A DNA stretch of 64,000 nucleotides from Alistipes muris (GTDB lineage: Bacteria; Bacteroidota; Bacteroidia; Bacteroidales; Rikenellaceae): NCBI RefSeq assembly GCF_943193205.1, contig NZ_CALPDD010000001.1, positions 62,001-126,000 on the forward strand, given 5' to 3'. The stretch's first letter is position 1. Each line of letters opens with the position of its first letter. Shown in pieces: positions 33,486 through 41,247 of the stretch. The position numbers and the translations under genes are program-made. The notes beneath the pieces are model-generated. The model was not told the DNA's origin and ran no database searches. It was given only the letters and a program-made list of their open reading frames with translations.

Positions 33486-36275
33486 TTACAGTTTGGTGCG
33501 CAGGCGCAGGTATTCGCCCGTGCGGCTCTCCGTGCAGCGTTCCAGGTCGCGGGGCGTGCCCTCGAATACCAGCCGTCCGCCCGCCGTTCCCGCTTCGGGT
33601 CCCAGGTCCACCACCCAGTCGGCGCATTTGATGACGTCCATGTTGTGTTCCACCACCACAATCGTGTGTCCTTTGGTTATCAGGGCGTTGAACGCCGCCA
33701 GCAGTTTCGAGATGTCGTGGAAGTGGAGCCCCGTGGTCGGTTCGTCGAAGATGAACATGATGTTTCCGCCGCTCTGTTCCTTGGTCAGGAACGACGCCAG
33801 TTTCACCCGTTGGCTCTCGCCGCCCGAGAGGGTCGACGACGACTGCCCCAGTTTGACGTAGCCCAGTCCTACGTCCTGCAAGGGTTGCAGGCGTTCCACT
33901 ATGCGGCGGCAGGTCGCGTTCTTGTCGTCTTCGCCAAAGAACGCAATCGCTTCGTCCACGGTCATTTCCAGCACGTCGCAGATCGCTTTGCCGCGGTATT
34001 TCACTTCCAGCACTTCGTCGCGGAAGCGGCGGCCGCCGCACGCTTCGCACAGCAGTTCCACGTCGGCCATGAATTGCATCGACACCTTGATGACCCCCTC
34101 GCCCTGGCATTCTTCGCAGCGGCCGCCCGCCGTGTTGAACGAGAAGTGGGCCGGGCTCAGCGAGTTGTGTTTCGAGTAGGGTTGGTCCGCATAGAGCTTG
34201 CGTATTTCGTCGTAGGCCTTGATGTAGGTCACCGGGTTCGAGCGCGACGAGCGGCCGATGGGGTTCTGGTCCACCATCTCCACCGTACGCAGCAGGCCCG
34301 TGTCGCCTTCCAGCCCGTCGAAGTCGCCCGGTTTGGCTCCCGTGTCGAACAGCAGGCGCCGCAGCGCCGGGTAGAGGATTCCTTTCGCCAGCGACGATTT
34401 GCCGCTGCCGCTCACTCCCGTGATGCAGGTCATCACGCCCAGCGGGATGCGGACGTCGATGTTTCGCAGGTTGTTTTCGCGGGCTCCCTTGACCGTTATC
34501 GAGCGGCTCCAGCCGCGGACTGCCGGCGGCGGGGCGATGGTCCGGCGGCCTGTCAGATAGTCGGCCGTCAGGCTCTTTTCGTCCTTGAGCAGTTGCGGCA
34601 GCGTGCCGCTGAAGACCACTTCGCCGCCGTTGTAGCCTGCCCGCGGGCCGATGTCCACAATCCAGTCGGCCGCACGGATGACTTCTTCTTCGTGTTCCAC
34701 CACGATGACCGTGTTGCCCAGGTCGCGCAACTGTTTCAGTACTTTGATAAGGCGGTTCGTGTCGCGCGGGTGCAGGCCTATCGAGGGTTCGTCCAGGATG
34801 TAGAGCGAGCCCGTCAGGTTGCTGCCCAGCGAGGTCGAGAGGTTGATGCGCTGGCTTTCGCCGCCCGAGAGGGTCGACGACAGGCGGTCCAGCGTCAGGT
34901 AGCCCAGCCCTACGTCGGCAAGGTATTGCAGGCGGTTGCGGATTTCCACAAGGATGCGCGCCGCCGTCTTTTCGTCGTGGCTGTCGAGTTCCAGCGCTCC
35001 GAAGAACGCTGTCAGTTCGTCCACAGGCATCTTCACCAGTTCCGCTATGTTGCGTCCTCCGACCCGTACATAGAGCGCTTCCTTGCGCAGGCGCGAGCCC
35101 CCGCATTCCGGACAGAGGGTCTTGCCCGTGTAGCGGGCTTTCATCACCCGGAACTGGATTTTCCGCCGTTCGGAATCTATGTAGTCGAAAAATTCGTCCA
35201 GTCCGTGGAAATGTTCGTTGCCGCGCCACAGCACGCGTTTCTGTTCCGGTGTCAGCGCATGGAACGGCGTGTGAATCGGGAATCCGAACTTCGCAGCGTT
35301 CTCCACCAGTTTCTCTTTCCAGCGGCGCATCGTCTCGCCGCGCCAGCAGGCGATGGCGTCTTCGTAGACGGTCTTGCTCTTGTCCGGAATGACCAGGTCT
35401 TCGTCGATGCCCACCACCTTGCCGTAGCCTTCGCAGCGGGGGCAGGCTCCCAGCGGGTTGTTGAAGCTGAACAGGTGTTCGGTCGGCGGCTCGAATTCGA
35501 TGCCGTCGGCCTCGAAGCGCGACGAGTAGCTTTCCTCGCCGTTTTCGCCCGCCACTATGCAGATGCCGTTGCCGTAGGAGAATGCGCGGGCCACCGAATC
35601 GCGGACCCGGGTCGCCGTGTCGTCGTCGGCCGTCAGCCGCAGGCGGTCTATGACGACCTCGAATGCTTCGGCTTTCGTGTCGGGTCCTATGGTGGGCAGT
35701 ACTTCTTCGATCAGTCGCGTTTCGCCCCCGGTCCGCACGCGCATCAGGCCGTCCGAGAGCAGCAGCGTCATCTTCTCGATGAGCCCCTGCCCCGCCGCCA
35801 GCCGGATGGGTGCCGCTATGATGATTCGGCTCCCCTCCTTTTCGGCAAGAATGCGGGCCGCCACGTCGTCCACGCTGTAGCAGCGCACTTCCTGCCCCGA
35901 TACGGGCGAGTAGGTGCGGCCGATGCGGGCGAACAGCAGTTTCAGATAGTCGTAGATTTCGGTCGTCGTCCCGACCGTCGAGCGGGGGTTGCGCGTGTTG
36001 ACTTTCTGTTCGATGGCAATGGCCGGGGCGATGCCCGTTATCAAGTCTACGTCGGGTTTGCCCACCTTGCCCAGGAATTGCCGCGCGTAGGCCGAAAGGC
36101 TCTCCACATAGCGGCGTTGTCCCTCGGCGAATATCGTGTCGAAAGCCAGCGTCGATTTTCCCGAGCCCGAAAGTCCCGTCACCACCACTAATTTGTCGTG
36201 CGGTATTTCGACGTCGATGTTCTTCAGGTTGTGGACCCGGGCTCCTTTTATATATATGCAGTTTTCGTGTCGCAT
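33486..36275 (-). CDS. uvrA: Excinuclease ABC subunit A
   Basis: DNA-damage recognition ATPase of nucleotide excision repair. The 929-residue protein has two ABC ATPase halves: Walker A GLSGSGKS at 34-41 and GVSGSGKS near 625, two signature motifs ('[11 protein letters not shown]', '[11 protein letters not shown]') and zinc sites (CPRC...CPEC in the first half; CEEC with CEAC in the second). 'TGLHFHDI' and 'IGLHPRDT' complete the D-loops. The start at 36275 (MRHENCI) is preferred over 36317. About 100 bp of A/T-rich spacer separate it from yigZ. Confidence 0.96.
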   Translation of the reverse strand: MRHENCIYIKGARVHNLKNIDVEIPHDKLVVVTGLSGSGKSTLAFDTIFAEGQRRYVESLSAYARQFLGKVGKPDVDLITGIAPAIAIEQKVNTRNPRSTVGTTTEIYDYLKLLFARIGRTYSPVSGQEVRCYSVDDVAARILAEKEGSRIIIAAPIRLAAGQGLIEKMTLLLSDGLMRVRTGGETRLIEEVLPTIGPDTKAEAFEVVIDRLRLTADDDTATRVRDSVARAFSYGNGICIVAGENGEESYSSRFEADGIEFEPPTEHLFSFNNPLGACPRCEGYGKVVGIDEDLVIPDKSKTVYEDAIACWRGETMRRWKEKLVENAAKFGFPIHTPFHALTPEQKRVLWRGNEHFHGLDEFFDYIDSERRKIQFRVMKARYTGKTLCPECGGSRLRKEALYVRVGGRNIAELVKMPVDELTAFFGALELDSHDEKTAARILVEIRNRLQYLADVGLGYLTLDRLSSTLSGGESQRINLSTSLGSNLTGSLYILDEPSIGLHPRDTNRLIKVLKQLRDLGNTVIVVEHEEEVIRAADWIVDIGPRAGYNGGEVVFSGTLPQLLKDEKSLTADYLTGRRTIAPPPAVRGWSRSITVKGARENNLRNIDVRIPLGVMTCITGVSGSGKSSLAKGILYPALRRLLFDTGAKPGDFDGLEGDTGLLRTVEMVDQNPIGRSSRSNPVTYIKAYDEIRKLYADQPYSKHNSLSPAHFSFNTAGGRCEECQGEGVIKVSMQFMADVELLCEACGGRRFRDEVLEVKYRGKAICDVLEMTVDEAIAFFGEDDKNATCRRIVERLQPLQDVGLGYVKLGQSSSTLSGGESQRVKLASFLTKEQSGGNIMFIFDEPTTGLHFHDISKLLAAFNALITKGHTIVVVEHNMDVIKCADWVVDLGPEAGTAGGRLVFEGTPRDLERCTESRTGEYLRLRTKL

Positions 36276-36353
36276 GGGGAATGACCGGAAAACAAATAAT
36301 CGTGAATTTTGAATCAAGCCCTTTTCATGGATTGTCAGGAAAAAGGCCGATTC

Positions 36354-36389
36354 TCAATTTTTAATTTTTAATTTTTAATTCTCAGCAAT
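36354..36389. repeat. Short A/T tandem spacer (TTTTTAA units)
   Basis: Three near-identical units of AATTTTT in a row in the gap between uvrA and yigZ, running into the yigZ stop. The same type of sequence forms an inverted pair at 51761-51855. Confidence 0.5.
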
Positions 36390-36974
36390 GCTTCCTCCCG
36401 CTTTCTTCAGCCGTTCTTCCAGTTCTTCGGCCCGGCTTTCGCGGATCGTCAGTTCCATCGTGCAGAGGTTGTCGAAGCGTTGGGCGCGGACGGTCGGTCG
36501 GCATTCCTTGATTGCGCGCATGACGTCGTTCATCGCCATGTAGGGGAAGTCCACCCGGATTTCGCGGTCTACCGTGCGTTCCACCACCGTCGCCGCTGCA
36601 AGCGCTTCGGCCGCCGCTTCACGGTAGGCGGCTATCAGTCCCGGCACCCCCAGTTTCGTGCCCCCGAAATAGCGCACCACTACTATCAGGCAGTCCGTCA
36701 CTTCGGCCGACAGCAGTTGTCCCAGTATCGGTTTTCCCGCCGTGCCCGAGGGTTCGCCGTCATCGTTGGTCCGGTAGCGTTCGCCCCGCGGTCCCAGCCG
36801 CCACGCATAGCAGTGGTGCGTCGCATCGAAATGGCGTTTGCGCAGGGCGTCCAGGTGTTCGCGGATTTCTTCTTCGGTCCGTACCGGGTATGCGTAGGCC
36901 AGGAATTTGCTGCTCCGTTCGCGCGACGCCGCTTCGGCCGCCGCTTCGAGGGTCAGATAGGTGTCTTCGGCCAC
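36375..36974 (-). CDS. yigZ: YigZ/IMPACT-family protein
   Basis: A 199-residue protein with the UPF0029 (IMPACT) N-terminal domain: 'SSKFLAYAYPVRTEEEI', 'DATHHCYAWRLG', 'DDGEPSGTAGKPIL' and 'VVRYFGGTKLGVPGLI', followed by an EF-G-like ferredoxin fold. Its role in bacteria is unclear; related proteins affect translation or act as proline dipeptidase-like enzymes in older reports. It starts 3 bp after the lepB stop. Confidence 0.93.
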   Translation of the reverse strand: MAEDTYLTLEAAAEAASRERSSKFLAYAYPVRTEEEIREHLDALRKRHFDATHHCYAWRLGPRGERYRTNDDGEPSGTAGKPILGQLLSAEVTDCLIVVVRYFGGTKLGVPGLIAAYREAAAEALAAATVVERTVDREIRVDFPYMAMNDVMRAIKECRPTVRAQRFDNLCTMELTIRESRAEELEERLKKAGGSIAEN

Positions 36975-36977
36975 TTC

Positions 36978-38330
36978 CTACCTCACTTTTCGGAAAAGCC
37001 GCCGCCAGCGGATGTTCGCCGGGAACGATTTGTTCGCTTCCAGCGACAGCCATACGAACGAGGCCTTGCCCACGATGTGGTCTTCGGGTACGAAGCCCCA
37101 GAAGCGCGAGTCGGCCGAGTTGTGGCGGTTGTCGCCCATCATCCAGTAGTAGTCCATTCCGAACGTGTATTCCGTCGCCGGGGCGCCGTCTATGCGTATC
37201 GTCTCTCCGTCCACTTCCAGCGTGTGGCCTTCGTAGACTTCGATGATGCGGCGATAGAGCGGCAGGTTCTTCGTCGTCAGCGCCACCGTCGTTCCTTTCT
37301 GCGGTATCCATATCGGGCCGTAGTTGTCCTGGCTCCAGCGCGGGGTTTCCCATTGCGGGAATACGTCGTTGTTGGGCGGACAGATGTAGCGGCGTACCAT
37401 CGTCACGTTGTCCATGTTGCGGAGTTTCTCGGCCGTCTCTTCGGTCAGGAACATGTCGTAGCCCACCCGGTTGCCCGAATATTCGCGGATGCCGAGACGT
37501 TCGATGGCATAGGGCGTCAGCGGCGAGGTCGTCTGTACGAGATATTGGTGTTGGGTGCCCGGCACCTTTTCCTGCGGTTCGCCGTTCACCCATACGTCGC
37601 CGTTGCGTACTGCCAGCGTGTCGCCCGGGATGGCCACGCAGCGTTTGATGTAGTTTTCGCGTTTGTCCACCGGGCGGCTGATGACCGTGTAGGCGTCGTT
37701 GAGTTTGCGTCGTCCCTCTTCCTTGCCGAACGACGCTTCGTAGCTGCGCAGTACGTCGTAGTAGGTTACCGCTTGGTTTTCAAGCAGTACCGTGTCGCCC
37801 GCCGGGAAGTTGAAGACTACTACGTCGTTGCGTTTTATCTTGCGCAGTCCCTTGAGCCGGTGATAGTCCCAGCGGATCGCTTCGGAAAACGATTTCTTGG
37901 TTTGCGAGAACGGCATCGTGTGGTGTACGAACGGGAACGACAGCGGCGTGTTGGGCATCTGCGGTCCGTAGGTCACCTTGCTCACGTAGAGGTAGTCGCC
38001 CACCAGCAGCGAGCGTTCCATCGACGAGGTGGGAATCACGTACATCTGGAATACGAACAGGTGGACCAGCGTCGCCACAATCGTGGCGAAAATCACGGCG
38101 TTCACCCATTCGTAGGCCGTCTTGTAGAGTTTGCTCCGTTCGCACAGCTTCGCGTTGCGGCTCCACACATGGCGGTAGAACAGCCGCGATATGTAGAAGT
38201 CGTAGATCAGCGGCAGCCCCAGCAGCAGCCAGAGGTTGCCCGTCCACACCACGAACCAAAGTACGTAGAGCGTGGCCGTGAGCCCGAAGCCCACCCATTT
38301 GTTGCGTAGTATCTCTCTGAGTTTTTCCAT
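36978..38330 (-). CDS. lepB: Signal peptidase I
   Basis: Membrane serine protease that removes signal peptides. The 450-residue protein has two N-terminal membrane helices (about 13-32 and 36-50) and a third near 77-95, with catalytic Ser103 in 'IPTSSMERSLLVGDY' and general-base Lys229 in 'YIKRCVAIPGD'. 'MGDNRHNSADSRFWGFVP' is the box E motif. The long insert between Ser and Lys is typical of the Bacteroidetes form. The start at 38330 is 26 bp downstream of the dapB stop. Confidence 0.95.
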   Translation of the reverse strand: MEKLREILRNKWVGFGLTATLYVLWFVVWTGNLWLLLGLPLIYDFYISRLFYRHVWSRNAKLCERSKLYKTAYEWVNAVIFATIVATLVHLFVFQMYVIPTSSMERSLLVGDYLYVSKVTYGPQMPNTPLSFPFVHHTMPFSQTKKSFSEAIRWDYHRLKGLRKIKRNDVVVFNFPAGDTVLLENQAVTYYDVLRSYEASFGKEEGRRKLNDAYTVISRPVDKRENYIKRCVAIPGDTLAVRNGDVWVNGEPQEKVPGTQHQYLVQTTSPLTPYAIERLGIREYSGNRVGYDMFLTEETAEKLRNMDNVTMVRRYICPPNNDVFPQWETPRWSQDNYGPIWIPQKGTTVALTTKNLPLYRRIIEVYEGHTLEVDGETIRIDGAPATEYTFGMDYYWMMGDNRHNSADSRFWGFVPEDHIVGKASFVWLSLEANKSFPANIRWRRLFRKVR

Positions 38331-38356
38331 ATCGTTCCAACGCGTTGCGCGCAGTT

Positions 38357-39115
38357 TTATTGCATCAGGTCCTCCATGCCGAAAACGCCTTTGCGGCCGC
38401 ACAGGAATTCGGCCGCCACAACGGCTCCGAGGGCCAGCGTGCGGCGGTTCTTGATGGTGTGGCGCAGTTCCAGTACGTCATCTTCCGATTCGTAGCTCAC
38501 CGTGTGCGTGCCCGGTTCCGTCCCTTCGCGTACCGAGCTGATGACAAGTTGTTCCGGTGCCGCCGCGGCCGGGTCTTCCGTGCGGTTGGCTGCACATTCG
38601 ATGCCGGGGGCGTAGTTCACCCACGTTCGTTTCGTCGTCAGATTTCCGATAACCCCTTCGGCCAGCGTGATGGCCGTGCCGCTCGGGGCGTCTTTCTTCT
38701 GCGTGTGGTGGATCTCTTCTATCCGCACCTCGTAGGTCGCGTGCAGTCGTTCGATCATCGCCGCCAGTTCGCGGTTCAGGCGGAACAGCAGGTTGACGCC
38801 CAGGCAGTAGTTCGAGGCGTAGAACATCGCGCCGCCCCGTTCGCGGCAGAGGGCTTGCAGTTCCGGCAGGCGGTCGGTCCAGCCCGTCGTGCCGCTCACC
38901 ACGGCCGTGCCCGCTTCCAGGCAGGTGCGGATGTTGTCGTAGGCCGTCTGCGGCGTGGTGAATTCTATCGCCACGTCTGTCTCCGCCAGATGCGCTGCAT
39001 CCAGTTCTGCCGCGTTGTCCGTGTCGATGATAAGGGCCGTTTCGTGACCGCGCTCCTTGAGTATCTGTTCGATTTCGCGGCCCATTTTGCCGTAGCCTAT
39101 GATTGCTGCTTTCAT
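38357..39115 (-). CDS. dapB: 4-hydroxy-tetrahydrodipicolinate reductase
   Basis: Lysine and diaminopimelate pathway enzyme that makes tetrahydrodipicolinate with NAD(P)H. The 252-residue protein has the Rossmann 'AIIGYGKMGREI' at 4-15, 'SGTTGW', and the substrate site 'EEIHHTQKKDAPSGTA'. Length fits Bacteroidetes DapB. It has its own -7 box and is the first gene of a minus-strand run that includes lepB, yigZ, uvrA, an M16 peptidase, a DJ-1-like protein, an O-methyltransferase and mazG. Confidence 0.95.
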   Translation of the reverse strand: MKAAIIGYGKMGREIEQILKERGHETALIIDTDNAAELDAAHLAETDVAIEFTTPQTAYDNIRTCLEAGTAVVSGTTGWTDRLPELQALCRERGGAMFYASNYCLGVNLLFRLNRELAAMIERLHATYEVRIEEIHHTQKKDAPSGTAITLAEGVIGNLTTKRTWVNYAPGIECAANRTEDPAAAAPEQLVISSVREGTEPGTHTVSYESEDDVLELRHTIKNRRTLALGAVVAAEFLCGRKGVFGMEDLMQ

Positions 39116-39136
39116 GCCTGCGCGTAATTATTCTGA

Positions 39137-39197
39137 CAAAATTACGAATTTTTCTCCGAATATCGGGTTTGCAAACCCGGTTTTATTCGTATCTTTA
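39137..39197. promoter_or_regulatory. dapB/truA divergent promoter region with a perfect 16-bp palindrome
   Basis: Minus strand 39137-39144 reads TAATTTTG (-7 of dapB). For truA, TTTG at 39168-39171, 18 bp and TATCTTTA at 39190-39197 form a promoter. The TTTG lies inside the perfect palindrome CGGGTTTGCAAACCCG (39164-39179), which could be an operator placed between the two genes. Confidence 0.5.
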
Positions 39198-39219
39198 CTT
39201 CGTTGTAGATACTTCGCCC

Positions 39220-39999
39220 ATGCGTTATTTCCTCGAACTCCGTTACAACGGCGGTGCTTACTTCGGTTGGCAGCGGCAGCCAGCCATGCCCACCGTCCAG
39301 CAGACCTTGGAGCAGGCGCTCGCTACCCTGCTGCGCGAGCCCGTCGAGGTGACCGGGGCCGGGCGCACCGACACGGGTGTCAACGCTTCTTATTATGTGG
39401 CGCACTTCGACGTTTCGCAGCCCGTCGCCGAGCCGCAGCAGTTGCTCCGCAAGCTCAATTTCATGTTGCCGGGCGACATTGCGGCCGATTCGCTCACGCC
39501 CGTCGCCGACGGCGCCCATGCCCGTTTCGACGCCCGCGAGCGGGAGTATCGTTATTTCATCGAGCCGCACAAGAATCCTTTCACGCGGCACCTCTCGTGG
39601 CAATATTACGTGCCGTTGGACGTCGGTCGCATGAACGAAGCGGCGGCCATGCTGGCGGAATTCGACGATTTCACTTCGTTCGCCAAGCTCAATTCCAACA
39701 ACAAGACCAACCGTTGCCGTATCATGCACGCCGCATGGACGGTCGACGACAGCGGCGTGTTGTGTTTTACGATTCGTGCCGACCGGTTCCTCCGCAACAT
39801 GGTCCGCGCCATCGTCGGGACGTTGGTCGACGTCGGCCGCGGGCGTTATTCGCCCCACGGGTTCCGGGCCATCGTCGAAAGCCGCGACCTCTCGCGGTCG
39901 AGTGCCGGGGCTCCCGCGCAGGGGTTGTTCCTCAGCGACGTCCGCTACCCTCCCGAGGTTTTTTCAAGGGTGTGCGCAGCGAAACATCCGCTCCGATAG
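39220..39999 (+). CDS. truA: tRNA pseudouridine(38-40) synthase
   Basis: Converts uridines 38-40 of the anticodon arm to pseudouridine. The 259-residue protein has 'GWQRQPAMPTVQQTLEQAL' and the catalytic loop 'GAGRTDTGVNA' at 46-56, with Asp51 as the nucleophile, plus 'REREYRYFIEP' and 'NMVRAIVGTLVDVGRG'. The start at 39220 gives the normal N-terminus MRYFLEL; the frame upstream to 39103 covers the promoter region and is not coding. Single gene, with a shared terminator after it. Confidence 0.96.
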   Translation: MRYFLELRYNGGAYFGWQRQPAMPTVQQTLEQALATLLREPVEVTGAGRTDTGVNASYYVAHFDVSQPVAEPQQLLRKLNFMLPGDIAADSLTPVADGAHARFDAREREYRYFIEPHKNPFTRHLSWQYYVPLDVGRMNEAAAMLAEFDDFTSFAKLNSNNKTNRCRIMHAAWTVDDSGVLCFTIRADRFLRNMVRAIVGTLVDVGRGRYSPHGFRAIVESRDLSRSSAGAPAQGLFLSDVRYPPEVFSRVCAAKHPLR

Positions 40000-40013
40000 C
40001 CTCCCAGCGGCCA

Positions 40014-40052
40014 TAAAAAAGGCAGAAGCTCGTGCTTCCGCCTTTCTCTTTG
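40014..40052. terminator. Bidirectional terminator of truA and the beta-propeller lipoprotein
   Basis: Imperfect stem AAAGGCAGAAGC with GCTTCCGCCTTT (one mismatch) and tetraloop TCGT. The minus strand reads into six T, the plus strand into a weaker T-rich tail. Confidence 0.7.
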
Positions 40053-40065
40053 TGTGCCCCGTGGG

Positions 40066-41232
40066 TTATTCTTCCTCCGGGTCGATGATTTCGTGGGTCC
40101 GCAGGTCGACATAGAATTCCGCGTTGTCTTCGCCACTGCGCGTCAGCGCCGTTCTGACTTTGACCACGTTTTTGTTGATGGGTTCGTATTCGCGGATTTC
40201 GCCTTTGAAAACTCCCATCCGCACCAGCTTGTTTTTGGTGATGTCCGAAATCCAGAACGTGCCGTTGCTGCCTTTGCAGATGCGTTCCGGGCGGCCGAAT
40301 GCGAATCCTTTGATGCTTTTGAGCGTCTTGACCCACTCTTTCTGTGCGTAGTCATAAACGTTGATGGCGTCGTTGCTGCCCGTGGCGTACATGCGTTCCG
40401 GGCTCGTCGCGAACGTTTTGGGTTTGAACGCCAGGGCCCAGGTCAGTTCGTTGACGTCGATATTGGTGCCGTTCGTGAAATCGTCGTTGATTAGCGAGGG
40501 GTCCAGCACCCGGATCGACTGCGCTTCGTAGGCCGTCAGCAGGATGTGTCCTTCTTCGTCGGCTTCCATGTAGTGGGCCGCGAAACCATTGTTCCCCGAG
40601 CTGCCCTCACCGGGTCCCGTTTGTTTGTAGCGGTTGATTTTCTGGTAGTTTTCCGGCGTGACGTCCGATTCCTTGTAGACGCTGACTTTGCCGTTCTTGT
40701 CGCGGGCGAAAATCAGTCCGTCTTTCACGGTCATCGCCTGCGCCTGGAACACCGGTCCGCTCCAGTTGCCGTTGCCGATGCAGGAGCAGTATTCCATGCC
40801 GGGCAGCGAGAATACATGGATAAGCGATTGTTGTTCGGCTACATAGACCCGTTCGTCCGTCACCGTTATCGCGTTGATTTTGCTCGTGAAGTTCTTTTCC
40901 GCGTCGTTGACCGTCCAGGTGCTGATGGTTCCGAGCGGCCGTTTGTCTTTCTTCGAGTAGAGAATCAGGCTGTTTCCGGCCGCTGCGCTGTTGGCTACGA
41001 ACAGCGTGTCGCCGCGTTCGGCTACCGTATAGGGGTTGAAGTCGGCGGTCGCCGCCAGTCCCATCGCTTCATGGCCGAGCGTCTCCACCGCTTCGTAGGT
41101 GTAGTACCAGTAGCTGGTGTAGGTCATCTCCTCCAGTTCGGAGCTCCATTCGGGAGCGGCCGTTTGTTCGGTGCACCGCACGGTCGTTGCGGCGCATGCA
41201 AGCAGCAGTATATATATAAGTATGCGTTTCAT
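40066..41232 (-). CDS. Beta-propeller-like lipoprotein, paralog of the C-terminal half of its neighbour
   Basis: A 388-residue predicted lipoprotein (LLAC, Cys13 as likely lipidated residue). The body consists of repeated strand blocks, each with a 'DTLFVANS', 'ERVYVAEQQSLIHVFSL' or 'DGLIFARDKNGKVSVY' pattern, typical of a 6-7 bladed NHL or PQQ-like propeller. The same blocks occur at 440-689 of the upstream metzincin lipoprotein ('DKMYVTND', 'DKIYLAGSHNTLFIFDA'), so it resembles that protein without the protease half. It lies 15 bp downstream of it and is probably co-transcribed. A binding or presentation role at the cell surface is inferred. Confidence 0.65.
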   Translation of the reverse strand: MKRILIYILLLACAATTVRCTEQTAAPEWSSELEEMTYTSYWYYTYEAVETLGHEAMGLAATADFNPYTVAERGDTLFVANSAAAGNSLILYSKKDKRPLGTISTWTVNDAEKNFTSKINAITVTDERVYVAEQQSLIHVFSLPGMEYCSCIGNGNWSGPVFQAQAMTVKDGLIFARDKNGKVSVYKESDVTPENYQKINRYKQTGPGEGSSGNNGFAAHYMEADEEGHILLTAYEAQSIRVLDPSLINDDFTNGTNIDVNELTWALAFKPKTFATSPERMYATGSNDAINVYDYAQKEWVKTLKSIKGFAFGRPERICKGSNGTFWISDITKNKLVRMGVFKGEIREYEPINKNVVKVRTALTRSGEDNAEFYVDLRTHEIIDPEEE

Positions 41233-41247
41233 GTTCTTTGCCGTTTT

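Noticed and set aside
32263-35229. 988-codon minus-strand open frame in another frame over uvrA and M16
   Set aside because: Arg/Gly/Pro-rich out-of-frame translation with no signal; the true genes overlap it completely.
33222-36191. 989-codon plus-strand open frame opposite uvrA and the M16 gene
   Set aside because: It is a shadow: uvrA motifs are unambiguous on the minus strand, and the plus-strand translation has no domain pattern. GC-rich codons leave few stops in antisense frames.
38331-38402. Longer start of lepB (upstream ATG at 38402)
   Set aside because: It would overlap dapB by 46 bp and give a basic, non-membrane leader; the ATG at 38330 precedes the expected membrane helix.
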